Positions 17,366-27,335 of a stretch of DNA of 64,000 nt are shown piece after piece. Source of the stretch: Paludibacter propionicigenes WB4. GTDB taxonomy: Bacteria > Bacteroidota > Bacteroidia > Bacteroidales > Paludibacteraceae. The notes beneath the pieces are model-generated. The model was given only the letters and a program-made list of their open reading frames with translations, was not told the origin of the DNA and searched no databases. Numbering within the stretch: the stretch's first letter is position 1; the number at the start of each line of letters is the position of its first letter. The DNA lies in assembly GCF_000183135.1 (NCBI RefSeq), contig NC_014734.1, forward strand, positions 1,054,001 through 1,118,000, read 5' to 3'. The position numbers were made by a program, and so were the translations under genes.

Positions 17366-18613
17366 ATGAAAAACAGACATAAAATGCCCTGGCACAAGAA
17401 AATCATATCAATACTCAAAGATACATTGAATGTGCTCAAAATAGAATTCAGAACAATGTTTAAGGACCGTGGTGTAGTCATCATGTTCGTTTTGGGACCT
17501 CTGGCCTATCCAATATTGTATTGCAGCCTGTATAAAAACGAAACTTTGATTGATGTTCCGGTGGCAGCAGTAGATTGTTCGCGCAGTCCGCAGTCCAGAG
17601 AATTATTGCGACACATGGATGCAACGCAGAATATTGCAGTTACAAGCCGATACAGCACACTGGAAGAGGCAAAAGACGCTTACAATAAGAAAGAAGTGCA
17701 TGGTGTTGTTTACATTCCTGCCGACTTTAGCAAAAAATTAAGCACTGGAGATCAAACCACGGTTTCAATTTACTGCGATATCAGCAGTTTCATGTATTAT
17801 CGTATTATCAATCAGGCCTGCACCAATTGCGTACTGTCTATGAGCAATCAAATTCAGCTAGAAAGACTGAATGCCAATGGTATAACAGGCGAATCGGCCA
17901 AAATTATTGCCAGTCCGATTCCCTATAATGGTGTAATACTGTACAATGAAGGAGCCGGTTTTGCTAGCTTTTTAATGCCGGTTATACTTGTCATTATACT
18001 ATTCCAGACACTTTTTCTCGGGATTGGGATGATAGCCGGTACTTCGCGGGAGGAAAACAGGTTTCATGTTCTGGTAAGTTCATCGGTACACCGTGGTGGT
18101 ACATTCAGAGTTATTATAGGGAAAAGTATTTGTTACTTTTTAATGTATGCACCCTGGGCGTTTTATGCATTGGAACTTATTCCGCGCATATTTAATCTGC
18201 CACACATTGGTATTGCATTCGACGTCATGATGGTTATGATACCTTTTTTACTGGCAACGATATTCTTTTCAATGACAGTCTCGGTTTTTATACCCAACAG
18301 AGAAACTGGTATTGTAATCTTTATGTTTATGTCATTGATACTGGTATTTCTGAGCGGTGTATCGTGGCCACAGTCAAATATCAACGGATTCTGGAAGACA
18401 TTTGCCTGGATGTATCCTTCAACCAGCGGAGTGCAGGCTTACGTAAAGATAAATACAACAGGAGCAGATCTACGCCATGTTTCATTTGAATACATCAGCT
18501 TATGGGTTCAGACAGCTGTATATTTTGCCACTACCTGCTGGGCTTATCACTGGCAAATAATGAAAACTTCTAAGAAGCAACTCAAAGCGCAAATTGACAC
18601 AGTTGGTATCTGA
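17366..18613 (+). CDS. ABC-2 type permease 2
   Basis: The protein has 415 residues with the same plan as the preceding permease: an N-terminal helix, a periplasmic domain with VPVAAVDCSRSPQSRELL, and C-terminal helices ending in LSGVSWPQSNINGFWKTFAWMYPS. It starts 8 bp after the previous stop, so translation is probably coupled. The two likely form a heterodimer with the HlyD and TolC proteins. A strong terminator follows. Confidence 0.88.
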   Translation: MKNRHKMPWHKKIISILKDTLNVLKIEFRTMFKDRGVVIMFVLGPLAYPILYCSLYKNETLIDVPVAAVDCSRSPQSRELLRHMDATQNIAVTSRYSTLEEAKDAYNKKEVHGVVYIPADFSKKLSTGDQTTVSIYCDISSFMYYRIINQACTNCVLSMSNQIQLERLNANGITGESAKIIASPIPYNGVILYNEGAGFASFLMPVILVIILFQTLFLGIGMIAGTSREENRFHVLVSSSVHRGGTFRVIIGKSICYFLMYAPWAFYALELIPRIFNLPHIGIAFDVMMVMIPFLLATIFFSMTVSVFIPNRETGIVIFMFMSLILVFLSGVSWPQSNINGFWKTFAWMYPSTSGVQAYVKINTTGADLRHVSFEYISLWVQTAVYFATTCWAYHWQIMKTSKKQLKAQIDTVGI

Positions 18614-18631
18614 TTTTTGCTATCCAAAATC

Positions 18632-18675
18632 AACAGAGAAGGGGATTTTCTTGCGAAAATCCCCTTCTCTGTTTT
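18632..18675 (+). terminator. Strong terminator of the efflux operon
   Basis: The arm AACAGAGAAGGGGATTTTC (18632-18650) pairs with 18655-18673 around TTGC, ending in a T-run. Confidence 0.9.
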
Positions 18676-18691
18676 ATATATAAATTACCGA

Positions 18692-18907
18692 CTAATCGGC
18701 TTCCTGAATTCTTCCAATATGTTGAAACAAAATAATGGACATATTTAGAGAAATAAGAAAAATAATCGCGCTAAATATAATCTTCCATAAAATGAGATTG
18801 TTTATGGCATCTATTCCTATAATAAAAGAAGAGATGCATATTGGTAAATTAATCCAGATACCCACTCTGGACTTCTTAATTTTTCGTTTTCTTTCTAATG
18901 CTGTCAT
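18692..18907 (-). CDS. Small two-helix membrane protein
   Basis: The product has 71 residues with a basic N-terminus (MTALERKRKIKKSRVG) and two hydrophobic segments (about 18-33 and 40-62), so a small inner-membrane protein is plausible. No family is recognised. The overlapping + strand frame (18735-18962) is judged a shadow. The gene is convergent with the efflux operon and would use the terminator before it from the other side. Confidence 0.45.
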   Translation of the reverse strand: MTALERKRKIKKSRVGIWINLPICISSFIIGIDAINNLILWKIIFSAIIFLISLNMSIILFQHIGRIQEAD

Positions 18908-19318
18908 CCTGATAGTTTTTTTCGTTTTGGTTAGTGATTATGTATTTGATTTGCGTTTTTAAGTTTGCATTTACAATTGTTCTGAGCTTACAAAAACAGT
19001 ATTATAACGGCAAAATGAGAAAATAATTTTCTATTGCTATTTTTAAAATATGTCTTATTGGTTTCAAATCTTTGCTCCTGCTTAGAAATTCTGCTATAAA
19101 ATTAGTGAATTGGTCGAAAAGAATCAAATTTTATATAGAAAATATTTTGGACATCCGCATTATATACACCTCTGTAATACAAATGAATAGATATTGAAAT
19201 ATACTTATTTTTGGACATCGCTATTTAGGACAAGCAAAAGCGAGTAAAAATCGGCAGTTTTTTGCCTGGCTAAATTTAATTTCAGGCAAAAAAAGGAACA
19301 AAAATCATGCAAATAATG
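18908..19318. other. AT-rich intergenic stretch with terminator
   Basis: No gene was seen in this AT-rich stretch apart from a hairpin near its end (TTTTTGCCTG near 19258-19267 with CAGGCAAAAA near 19282-19294) that suits the 3' end of the minus-strand DUF805 gene. Confidence 0.5.
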
Positions 19319-19678
19319 TTACTCTGCTTCAGCTAGCTCTTTTGGATCAGGTCCAAATTCATTACTTCCTTCGACTCCGGGTTTACAGAACAATATCAAA
19401 AGCCAGATAGCACCGATGAAGGGGATAAATGATATCATATACATCCAACCACTTTTACCAATGTCGTGCAATCTGCGAACTCCGACAGCGATAGAAGGAA
19501 TAATCATTGACAGACTAAAGAGACCGTAAAAAACAGCATAGGTTTCAAGCAAGAAATCAAATAAAACAAGAGCTATGCTAAAAATGAAGAAAAAAAGAAC
19601 AAAATACCAGTATTCACTTCTCCTGGCCCTCCCGTTAAAATCAGCGTATTTTTTTAATACAGCTAGAAAGTAATTCAT
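19319..19678 (-). CDS. DUF805 membrane protein
   Basis: The product has 119 residues from the start MNYFLAVLKKY. An earlier in-frame ATG (19702) adds eight residues that do not fit the family. The family hallmarks are the start KYADFNGRARRSEYWYF, and VGVRRLHDIGKSGWM followed by a C-terminal helix and FGPDP. Three to four transmembrane helices are predicted. DUF805 proteins are small membrane proteins of unknown function. Confidence 0.85.
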   Translation of the reverse strand: MNYFLAVLKKYADFNGRARRSEYWYFVLFFFIFSIALVLFDFLLETYAVFYGLFSLSMIIPSIAVGVRRLHDIGKSGWMYMISFIPFIGAIWLLILFCKPGVEGSNEFGPDPKELAEAE

Positions 19679-19762
19679 ACAAACAATATTAGATTTTATC
19701 ACCCTACTCTATCGGCTTTTCGGTTACGCCCTTACAATATAATTTTTGTAAGATATTGAATT

Positions 19763-20089
19763 TTAATTTTTCAGTTTACAAAACTCAAACAAATGTTTTG
19801 CACAGGTTACTCTGAAAGCTTTATTACCAGCCATATCGGCAATTTTTAGCAACATGGATTTAAACTGTTGCTGAGTTTCATTATCTAATCCCGCAACATG
19901 CGTAAAACAGTCATAAGGATTTAGCTGCAATGCCGATGACCAGGAATAAGGAGATAAGCTTAACTCCTCAATGGCATAGTCAATAGCCGCATCATCTCTT
20001 TCTTCAACCACGCTTCCATCTGCCGAAGCAATTACCTGATATACACAATGTAAAATCGATAATTTCTGAATCAATTCTAAATTTTTCAT
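19763..20089 (-). CDS. TerB-like helical protein
   Basis: The protein has 108 residues, all helical. The start resembles the tellurite-resistance TerB-like fold (LHCVYQVIASADGSVVEERDDAAIDYAI), with the acidic/DG segment near 23-30 that in TerB binds metal. The similarity is weak and the identification should be tested. No tellurite genes are nearby. Confidence 0.5.
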   Translation of the reverse strand: MKNLELIQKLSILHCVYQVIASADGSVVEERDDAAIDYAIEELSLSPYSWSSALQLNPYDCFTHVAGLDNETQQQFKSMLLKIADMAGNKAFRVTCAKHLFEFCKLKN

Positions 20090-20293
20090 GAGATCAGGTT
20101 ACAAAATATGAATTGCATTTCAAAAAAAGAGGAATTTATCAATTACATTTATATACAAAAAGACTATCATTTGAAAACAAATGCAGACGAAGATTTTGCA
20201 AAACTACATAATTCACTTAATATATGCAACATTTCGTAATCAAATTTTCAAACAATTCCTTCAAAAAGAATATTTATGCTGTTTTACTTAAAC

Positions 20294-20327
20294 AAAAAAC
20301 CGTTATAGGCAGCTGTCTACAACGGTT
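20294..20327 (-). terminator. Terminator of uvrB
   Basis: AACCGTT near 20298-20304 pairs with AACGGTT near 20321-20327. On the minus strand the stem is followed by TTTTTTG. It is placed directly after the uvrB stop. Confidence 0.65.
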
Positions 20328-20368
20328 CTCACTTTATCTTAATCTTCTAATAATCTCAGATAATATAT

Positions 20369-22369
20369 CTATTTCCCTTTGAGTATTTCTTCAAGTTTAA
20401 TCAATTCATCACGCAGCTGCGCAGCTTCAAGAAATTCCAGTTTCTTTGCAGCTTCCTGCATAGATTTTTTCGTTTTAGCAATGGCTTTTTCCAGTGCAGA
20501 TTTCGACATATACTGAACTACCGGATCGGCCGCAATGCTCTTTGAGTTTTCCGGTTCTATATAAGCCAGCGGTTCAGCTTTACTAAACGAGTTACGCTCT
20601 CCTTTGACGATAGCTGTTGGGGTGATTCCATGCGCTTCGTTGTATGCCAATTGCTTTTCACGTCGGCGATTGGTTTCCGAAATCGTTTTCTGCATGCTGT
20701 CGGTAATTTTATCGGCGTACATAATCACTCGGCCATTCAGGTTACGCGCTGCACGACCGGCTGTCTGAGTCAAAGAACGATGCGAACGCAGGAATCCTTC
20801 TTTATCAGCATCCAGAATTGCCACCAAAGACACTTCAGGCAAATCCAACCCTTCACGCAACAGATTCACTCCGATTAACACATCATACACACCGCGACGT
20901 AAATCCTCCATAATCTGAACCCGGTCTAACGTATCCACATCAGAGTGAATATAATTACATTGCACGCCCATTTTGCCTAAGTAATCTGTCAGCTCTTCTG
21001 CCATACGCTTAGTGAGGGTAGTTACCAGCGTGCGCTCATTCTTTTCGGTTCGTACAGTGATTTCTTCGAGCAAATCATCAATCTGATTAAGACTTGGACG
21101 TACATCAATAATAGGATCAAGCAGTCCTGTGGGACGAATAAGCTGATCTATCACTATTCCCTGACTTTTTTCCAGTTCATAATCGGCCGGAGTAGCGCTA
21201 ACATAAATAGTCTGCGGAGCCAGTTCCTCAAATTCTTCGAATTTCAATGGCCGATTATCCTTTGCCGAAGGCAGACGAAAACCATAATCCACCAAATTCT
21301 GCTTGCGGGCAGAATCGCCCCCGAACATAGCCCGTATCTGAGAAATCGATACGTGACTTTCGTCAATAACCATCAGGAAATCTTTGGGGAAATAATCCAA
21401 CAAACAGAACGGACGGCTACCGGCTTCTCTACCATCGAAATAGCGTGAATAATTCTCTATACCAGAGCAATAACCAAGCTCTTTAATCATCTCGATATCG
21501 TAATTTACCCGCTCATAAATACGTTTAGCTTCGTAATGTTTGCCTATAGATCTGAAATAATCCACCTGCTTAGCCATGTCTATTTCTATCAGTTGAATAG
21601 CCGCCGCCAAACGCTCCTTAGTAGTCACAAAAATGCTGGCAGGATAAATTTTATAGCTATCAAAAGATTCCTGTACATTGAATGTCAATGGATCAACCGT
21701 TTGAATATCTTCAATTTCATCACCCCAAAAAACTACACGCAGCACAAAATCGGCATAAGCCAAAAATATATCCACCGTATCACCTTTCACTCTGAAGTTT
21801 CCGCGATTCAGCTCAATTTCATTGCGGGTGTAAAGACTATCCACCAGCGTACGCAGGAAATCATTCCGTACAACCTTCTGACCCCGGTGAATATCAATCA
21901 CATTACTATTAAAATCGTCGGGATTACCCATACCGTAAATGCACGAAACAGACGAAACTACCAGCACATCCCTCCTACCCGATAGCAAAGCTGAAGTTGT
22001 GGCCAACCGTAATTTCTCTATTTCCTGATTAATGGCCAAATCCTTTTCGATATAAGTATCACTTACGGGTAAATAGGCTTCCGGTTGGTAATAATCGTAG
22101 TACGATACGAAATATTCAACCGCGTTATCGGGAAAGAAGTTTTTAAATTCGCTGTAAAGCTGAGCCGCCAGCGTTTTATTATGGCTCAGAACCAACGTGG
22201 GTCGTTGAATCTGCTCCACCACATTGGCAATGGAAAATGTTTTACCTGAACCGGTTACACCCAGTAAGGTTTGAAAAGGTATATCCGCATTAAGTCCTTC
22301 CACCAGTTGTCTGATAGCTTCAGGTTGATCGCCCGTAGGTCGAAATGGAAAAATAAGTTTAAAAGGCAT
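20369..22369 (-). CDS. uvrB: Excinuclease ABC subunit B
   Basis: The protein has 666 residues, the full length for UvrB. Motifs: Walker A GVTGSGKT (about 37-44), the beta-hairpin region YYDYYQPEAYLP (about 93-104), the Walker B/DEAD-like region with VIDESHVSISQ, helicase motif VI QTAGRAARN, and the C-terminal UVR domain with EAAQLRDELIKLEE. It loads onto damaged DNA with UvrA and recruits UvrC in nucleotide excision repair. It is a single gene with its own terminator. Confidence 0.97.
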   Translation of the reverse strand: MPFKLIFPFRPTGDQPEAIRQLVEGLNADIPFQTLLGVTGSGKTFSIANVVEQIQRPTLVLSHNKTLAAQLYSEFKNFFPDNAVEYFVSYYDYYQPEAYLPVSDTYIEKDLAINQEIEKLRLATTSALLSGRRDVLVVSSVSCIYGMGNPDDFNSNVIDIHRGQKVVRNDFLRTLVDSLYTRNEIELNRGNFRVKGDTVDIFLAYADFVLRVVFWGDEIEDIQTVDPLTFNVQESFDSYKIYPASIFVTTKERLAAAIQLIEIDMAKQVDYFRSIGKHYEAKRIYERVNYDIEMIKELGYCSGIENYSRYFDGREAGSRPFCLLDYFPKDFLMVIDESHVSISQIRAMFGGDSARKQNLVDYGFRLPSAKDNRPLKFEEFEELAPQTIYVSATPADYELEKSQGIVIDQLIRPTGLLDPIIDVRPSLNQIDDLLEEITVRTEKNERTLVTTLTKRMAEELTDYLGKMGVQCNYIHSDVDTLDRVQIMEDLRRGVYDVLIGVNLLREGLDLPEVSLVAILDADKEGFLRSHRSLTQTAGRAARNLNGRVIMYADKITDSMQKTISETNRRREKQLAYNEAHGITPTAIVKGERNSFSKAEPLAYIEPENSKSIAADPVVQYMSKSALEKAIAKTKKSMQEAAKKLEFLEAAQLRDELIKLEEILKGK

Positions 22370-22474
22370 TTATTATTTTTTATTTGGCAGCTTTGGCACT
22401 GCCCATTACATTCCGTTTTATTATTTGTATACTCATAAAACCGGAATTACAGTCACGAAGTTCACAGTCAATCA

Positions 22475-22666
22475 CTATTCTTCTTCAACCGGCATTATTG
22501 CCCAAAGTATCAGGTATAGAAAAAAACCGGGAAATCCCGCTGTGAAAACAGACAAAGACACATAAGCCACACGAACCAACGTTAAGTCCCAACCTAAATA
22601 ATTGGCAATACCTCCACAAACTCCTGCAAAAATTTTGTCTTTCGAACGTCTGAGTACTTTTTCCAT
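22475..22666 (-). CDS. PspC-domain membrane protein
   Basis: The protein has 63 residues: RRSKDKIFAGVCGGIANYLGW (in two parts), then one transmembrane segment and a PVEEE tail. This is a minimal PspC domain, which in other bacteria takes part in envelope-stress (phage shock) responses. Stand-alone short copies are common in Bacteroidetes. It lies 105 bp upstream of uvrB on the same strand. Confidence 0.85.
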   Translation of the reverse strand: MEKVLRRSKDKIFAGVCGGIANYLGWDLTLVRVAYVSLSVFTAGFPGFFLYLILWAIMPVEEE

Positions 22667-22747
22667 AATTTATATGTATTAATGATTTATCTGCAAAGAA
22701 ACAAAAAAAGGAGCAAATCAGATGACACATATCAAAAAAAATGTTTC

Positions 22748-22755
22748 TACTTTTG
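22748..22755 (+). promoter_or_regulatory. Promoter -7 element upstream of the DUF3667 gene
   Basis: TACTTTTG at 22748-22755, about 45 bp before the ATG at 22801. Confidence 0.55.
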
Positions 22756-22800
22756 TGGTTACTGAAAATGTAAAAAATCGATACATCACATTCAAGTAAA

Positions 22801-23574
22801 ATGGTAACAACCTGTAAGAACTGTAACAAAAAATTCATAGGCCATTATTGTAATTATTGTGGCCAGCCTGCCGATACACACGATATTAACTTCAAATACC
22901 TGTGGCACGAACTTCAACATGGCATTTTTCATATCGACAAAGGAATAATTCACACCACCAAAGAACTGTTTACCCGACCCGGACATACGATCAAGGAATA
23001 CATCTCGGGCAAGCGAGTGAAACACTTCAAGCCTGTGGCATACATCATTATTTTATCTACAATTTATGTGTTACTTGCACATTTACTGCACGTGAAGACA
23101 AATTTTGATAAAATGTCTGTAGAACTTGACGGAAACAACAAGGCTCAAGCAAATGAGATTGTACACTTAATAAACAGCTCGGTCAAATGGCTACAGGAAC
23201 ACTATGCCTACACCATGCTAATGTTACTGCCTGTGATTTCGCTTACCAGCTATTTGGCGTTCCGAAAAAGCGGTTACAATTACATTCAACACCTCGTACT
23301 CAACTGCTACATTGCCGGGCAGCGAATGATTGTTTTCATTTTGTTTCTACCCGTTATAGCCTTATGCAGCAGTAACGAAGCTGTATCTGTGGTAGAAAAT
23401 ATTGAAACATTGATTTGGGTTTCGTTGATGACATGGACTTACATTCAATTTTTTGACAGCAACAAAATTTTTAAAAATATCCGACTAACTATTTTTAGTT
23501 ATGTACTTTTTGGAATCTTGTTCATAGTTTTGTTGATTATTGCAATACTGACAGTGGCTTTATTTGTCAGATAA
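22801..23574 (+). CDS. DUF3667 zinc-ribbon membrane protein
   Basis: The protein has 257 residues. An N-terminal zinc ribbon (two CxxC pairs: CKNC near 5-8 and CNYCGQ near 18-22) is followed by the FTRPGHTIKEYISGKRVKHFKP loop (in parts) and about four transmembrane helices. This is the DUF3667 architecture. Members are thought to be membrane proteins of unknown function. It is followed directly by an HD hydrolase gene. Confidence 0.85.
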   Translation: MVTTCKNCNKKFIGHYCNYCGQPADTHDINFKYLWHELQHGIFHIDKGIIHTTKELFTRPGHTIKEYISGKRVKHFKPVAYIIILSTIYVLLAHLLHVKTNFDKMSVELDGNNKAQANEIVHLINSSVKWLQEHYAYTMLMLLPVISLTSYLAFRKSGYNYIQHLVLNCYIAGQRMIVFILFLPVIALCSSNEAVSVVENIETLIWVSLMTWTYIQFFDSNKIFKNIRLTIFSYVLFGILFIVLLIIAILTVALFVR

Positions 23575-23602
23575 TAACCCTACCTATAAAATAGCATCAG
23601 AT

Positions 23603-24256
23603 ATGAACAACGAACAAATTATTGCTCAAACCGCCGAACATATAAGATTAAAACTTGAAGGTGAAGGTTCCGGACACGATTGGTGGCACGTGTACCGTGT
23701 ATGGAAAAATGCCATTCACATTGGGAAACAGGAGAAAGCAGATTTGTTTGTTGTAGAGCTGGCCGCTTTACTGCACGACATAGCCGATTGGAAATTTCAT
23801 AATGGAAATGAAGATATCGGTCCGCAGCTTGCCCGCGAATGGTTGGAAGCTCTGTCTGTCGAAGAAAGTATTATAGCACATGTTTGTCGTATTATACGGG
23901 CTATCTCATTCAAAGGAGCCGGTGTAAAAAATACCATGGATAGCACTGAAGGCCTTATTGTGCAGGATGCCGACCGACTGGATGCTATGGGTGCAATAGG
24001 AATAGCCCGGACATTTGCTTACGGAGGCAGTAAGCATCGCGAAATGTACAATCCGACGGTAAATCCGCAGCTTCATGCTTCATTCGAGCAGTATAAAAAC
24101 AGCGAAGGAACAACCATAAACCATTTTTACGAGAAATTATTGCTTCTGAAAGATTTGATGAATACTCCTACAGCCCGAAAAATTGCTGAAGGCCGACATA
24201 AGTATATGCAAGAATTCCTGCAGCAATTCTTTCTGGAATGGGAAGGGAAAGAATAA
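23603..24256 (+). CDS. HD-domain phosphohydrolase
   Basis: The product has 217 residues from the ATG at 23603. An earlier TTG (23564) would overlap the previous gene. HD motif residues are visible: H in GSGHDWWHVYRV (about 27-39), HD in ALLHDIADWKF (about 58-68), and D in VQDADRLDAMGAIGIART (about 116-135). Metal-dependent phosphohydrolases with this layout remove phosphate from nucleotides or related compounds. The substrate is not evident. Confidence 0.9.
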   Translation: MNNEQIIAQTAEHIRLKLEGEGSGHDWWHVYRVWKNAIHIGKQEKADLFVVELAALLHDIADWKFHNGNEDIGPQLAREWLEALSVEESIIAHVCRIIRAISFKGAGVKNTMDSTEGLIVQDADRLDAMGAIGIARTFAYGGSKHREMYNPTVNPQLHASFEQYKNSEGTTINHFYEKLLLLKDLMNTPTARKIAEGRHKYMQEFLQQFFLEWEGKE

Positions 24257-24271
24257 AACGCTGAACTTTAC

Positions 24272-26965
24272 CTACCTGCCTGTCTGAGTAATATAATTTA
24301 GCAATTCGTCATTAAATTCATCGTTCTCAAGCAAATCTTCCATATTCAGATGCAACCGGAATCTCCAGCTATTCATCGAATTGGATGGCACATTTATGCG
24401 TTCGTCGTGCGGATTTTGTCGGCGGACTGAGTCTGAAATACTCAACAGATCCTGCATCTGGAAAATACTCCACATGGCCGGTGAATACAAGTGCTGTAAA
24501 ATTATATCCCTGCAAATCCACCATTCACAGTAGTAAGGAGCTTCGCCCCAATGTCCGAGTTGTGAGTTATAAAAACGTTGTGTCACGCCACGATCTTCCT
24601 CCCACCAACCGCGTATAGTGCTCATGTCGTGTGTCGAAGGCGTTACTACCGACAGATAAGGTGCATCATCGGGGTGAAAAAATTCTATTTTATTTGATTT
24701 CGGTGCACGCTGCACTTCCAGGCTTAAAATACCCAACTCTTTCATGGCAGTTGTCACGCAAGGTGTCATCATGCCCAAATCCTCACCGCAAATCAGCATA
24801 TTGGTAGCTCGCTTCAGTGCCGGAAGCTTTTCCATGCCGGATTTATACCAGTTATTATCCTGCCTTCTGTAAAAATAATCTACATACAGTTCACGTATCC
24901 TATCCTGTGTGTAATAATCCAACTCTCTGAAGGTCGACAATGATTCCATGCCAAAACGCGGATAAAACTGAGTTCCATTGCTTCCTTCAACTTCAAAAAA
25001 CAATACATTTGAAATCAGGTCGAACAAACCCCATTTAATTCTGTCGGAAATCTCCCCGGCCTGATGTAATTGATCTACCATCAACTGGCTCAAGAAGTTT
25101 TCTTTCAGGCGAAGCACCCAACCATCTTCTATTTGCAAACAATTGGCCTTTACCCACGGCACATCTTCGCCGAATAAATCCCACAAAATAGAATCGGTAA
25201 TATAAGGTTTACAAAAACGATTATAGTCAAACCACAGACCTTTCTCAGCAAATTCATTGATATGGATAGGAATGGAAGGATTTAAGTGACCCATAATTCC
25301 CTCCACCTGACTGACAGGAATCTGCCAGATGCGGAAAAATCCCAGAATATGATCGATACGAAACGTATCAAAATAATTGGACATTTGAGAAAATCGCTTC
25401 TTCCACCAATCAAATCCGGTGTGTTCAATTTCTTTCCAGTTGTAAGTCGGTAATTCCCAGTTTTGACCTTTTATGGCAAACATATCGGGTGGCGCACCGG
25501 CTTGCATGTGCATGTGAAACAATTCGGGCGAAACCCAGGTATCCACACTGTTTCGATTCACTCCTATAGGTATATCACCCTTCAGCACCACTCCATGTTG
25601 GTGAGCATAGTTGGCAGCTTCCGAAAGTTGTTTGTGCAAATGATACTGAATAAAATAATTGACAGCGATATCGTCGAAATACGGTTGAGTGGCTGATGAA
25701 AATTCGTCTATTTTAGTCTTGTCATAATCGGCAAATTCCTGCCATTCTCTATAATCGGGAGTGCCGAATTTATCGCGCAACACACAATAGGCAGCATACG
25801 GTACGAGCCAGTATTCATTTTCTTCAAAAAAAGTTTTGAATTCCTTATCCGCCAGAAACGACTCTTTGTTTTGTAGATATAATTCTTTGGCATACCCAAG
25901 TTTATAACTAATCACATCCATAAATGCGATTAACTCCTTCGCGTTCAACTCAGCTTGTGTGGTACCATATTCTGCCTGAAGCGGATGGCTATCTGGTAGT
26001 TTTCCCATGGCTGGAAGGTTCAAAAATAACGGATTCAGCGCAAAAGCTGAAATGGCCGCATAAGGAAGCACGTCGGCGTCGGTATGAGTACCGATTGTAT
26101 CGTTGAGCGGAAGAACCTGAATGAGTTTCAGACCAACCCTGGCAGCCCAGTCCACCAGCAATTTGATATCGCCGAAATCGCCAACTCCAAAACTTTCTCT
26201 TGTTCTGATACTGAAAACCGGCAATCCCACTCCTGCGCCCTTCCACGACTGATTCGGGAAGCGGGTAAAACCATCCGAAAGTATCACCAGACTTTTGTTC
26301 GATTTGGCTATCGGGGCAGTACGATCCGCACCGGTTTCGAAATACCGGAATTGATGATCTTCCAGATCATACACACCGTATTTGTAGTGAACGTCAGATT
26401 TTTCATTACTCAGATCAACTCCCACAGTCCACCAATTATTCTTTTCCCGGCTCAATATAACAGGCTTATTTGTAGACCAACTCCCCAGTGCACGACAGTC
26501 GCCTATCAGACAGATAGCTTCATTATTTTTCAATACAGGCATTTTTACTTTAAAAAGATGCGTATATGTATCTGCCTGTTTCAGATTTGATTCGGAAGCT
26601 TGTTGCTTCAACAATACTTGCTGAAATGGCGCAGTCAAAAATACATTTTCGGTACTCCCGGCAGCATTCCACTTATCAAAGCAATAAATCGTATCTGTTT
26701 TCGACGGTTGAATATTGATAACCCTGTCATCGCCCCATTCCTCAACAAATTGCCCTGTTTCGTCGTTAAACAAAATATACTTGTAAATCAGTTCGAAGCT
26801 TTCGGTGTTTGGTATCTCTATTTCGCCCGACCAATCTTCTTTGTATTGAAAATTGAGTGGCAGTGCTTTTGTTTTATCATTATCCCCCAATTCAGGAATA
26901 TTTCCGGTAACCAAAAGCCTTTGTCCCCAGCGGGTAAAAAAAGGTATATTGAAGTGAATTCTCAT
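24272..26965 (-). CDS. malQ: 4-alpha-glucanotransferase with two N-terminal starch-binding domains
   Basis: The protein has 897 residues, much longer than E. coli MalQ (about 694), because of two N-terminal CBM20-like domains (about 1-110 and 125-235; the first starts with HFNIPFFTRWGQ, the second contains GDCRALGSW). The GH77 catalytic residues are present: the nucleophile region FRIDHILGFFRIW, acid CGEDLGM, and the STHDMSTIRGWWEED segment. This is the DPE2-like layout, which acts on maltose and large branched glucans. The downstream HD gene is convergent. It fits glycogen or maltose metabolism. Confidence 0.93.
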   Translation of the reverse strand: MRIHFNIPFFTRWGQRLLVTGNIPELGDNDKTKALPLNFQYKEDWSGEIEIPNTESFELIYKYILFNDETGQFVEEWGDDRVINIQPSKTDTIYCFDKWNAAGSTENVFLTAPFQQVLLKQQASESNLKQADTYTHLFKVKMPVLKNNEAICLIGDCRALGSWSTNKPVILSREKNNWWTVGVDLSNEKSDVHYKYGVYDLEDHQFRYFETGADRTAPIAKSNKSLVILSDGFTRFPNQSWKGAGVGLPVFSIRTRESFGVGDFGDIKLLVDWAARVGLKLIQVLPLNDTIGTHTDADVLPYAAISAFALNPLFLNLPAMGKLPDSHPLQAEYGTTQAELNAKELIAFMDVISYKLGYAKELYLQNKESFLADKEFKTFFEENEYWLVPYAAYCVLRDKFGTPDYREWQEFADYDKTKIDEFSSATQPYFDDIAVNYFIQYHLHKQLSEAANYAHQHGVVLKGDIPIGVNRNSVDTWVSPELFHMHMQAGAPPDMFAIKGQNWELPTYNWKEIEHTGFDWWKKRFSQMSNYFDTFRIDHILGFFRIWQIPVSQVEGIMGHLNPSIPIHINEFAEKGLWFDYNRFCKPYITDSILWDLFGEDVPWVKANCLQIEDGWVLRLKENFLSQLMVDQLHQAGEISDRIKWGLFDLISNVLFFEVEGSNGTQFYPRFGMESLSTFRELDYYTQDRIRELYVDYFYRRQDNNWYKSGMEKLPALKRATNMLICGEDLGMMTPCVTTAMKELGILSLEVQRAPKSNKIEFFHPDDAPYLSVVTPSTHDMSTIRGWWEEDRGVTQRFYNSQLGHWGEAPYYCEWWICRDIILQHLYSPAMWSIFQMQDLLSISDSVRRQNPHDERINVPSNSMNSWRFRLHLNMEDLLENDEFNDELLNYITQTGR

Positions 26966-27335
26966 AGATATTTGAATTATAGATAATTAGGCTGTGCGTT
27001 TTTAAACACGAACAAAAATAGTGTTATTTTCAGCAGCTCTATTTTAGGGTGCTTGTAAAAACCGCAAAATTTGATTACAAACGTTTGCAGTAAATAGTCT
27101 TATTGAAAAAGCAGATAATCACATTTACTACCCGAACAAACAAATCAACAGAAGCGAAATTCTTTATCTACCGATATTTATTCATAAAATTTGATCCGTA
27201 GAACGAAAGGACAGGTAAATGAATTTAATCCTAATAAATATTCATTGCTATTTTAATCAAGATTTCGCATCTTTTTTATAATTATATTCAGTACTTTTGC
27301 AAAAAATTTCTCGAAAACTAAATTTCACAGCACCC
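26966..27335. other. Intergenic region with prs promoter
   Basis: A 370-bp AT-rich divergent region between the minus-strand glucanotransferase gene and prs. It contains the -7 element of prs (TACTTTTG, 27292-27299). No other gene or repeat was seen. Confidence 0.5.
27292..27299 (+). promoter_or_regulatory. prs promoter -7 element
   Basis: TACTTTTG at 27292-27299, 36 bp upstream of the chosen ATG. The TTG at 27297 that lengthens the frame lies inside the element, which supports the later start. Confidence 0.7.

Noticed and set aside
18735-18962. 75-residue + strand frame in the gap after the efflux operon
   Set aside because: It overlaps a more plausible small membrane protein on the minus strand and has hydrophobic content explained by the complementary sequence.
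26084-26590. 168-residue frame opposite the glucanotransferase gene
   Set aside because: Antisense to a conserved enzyme with no start context or known domain.
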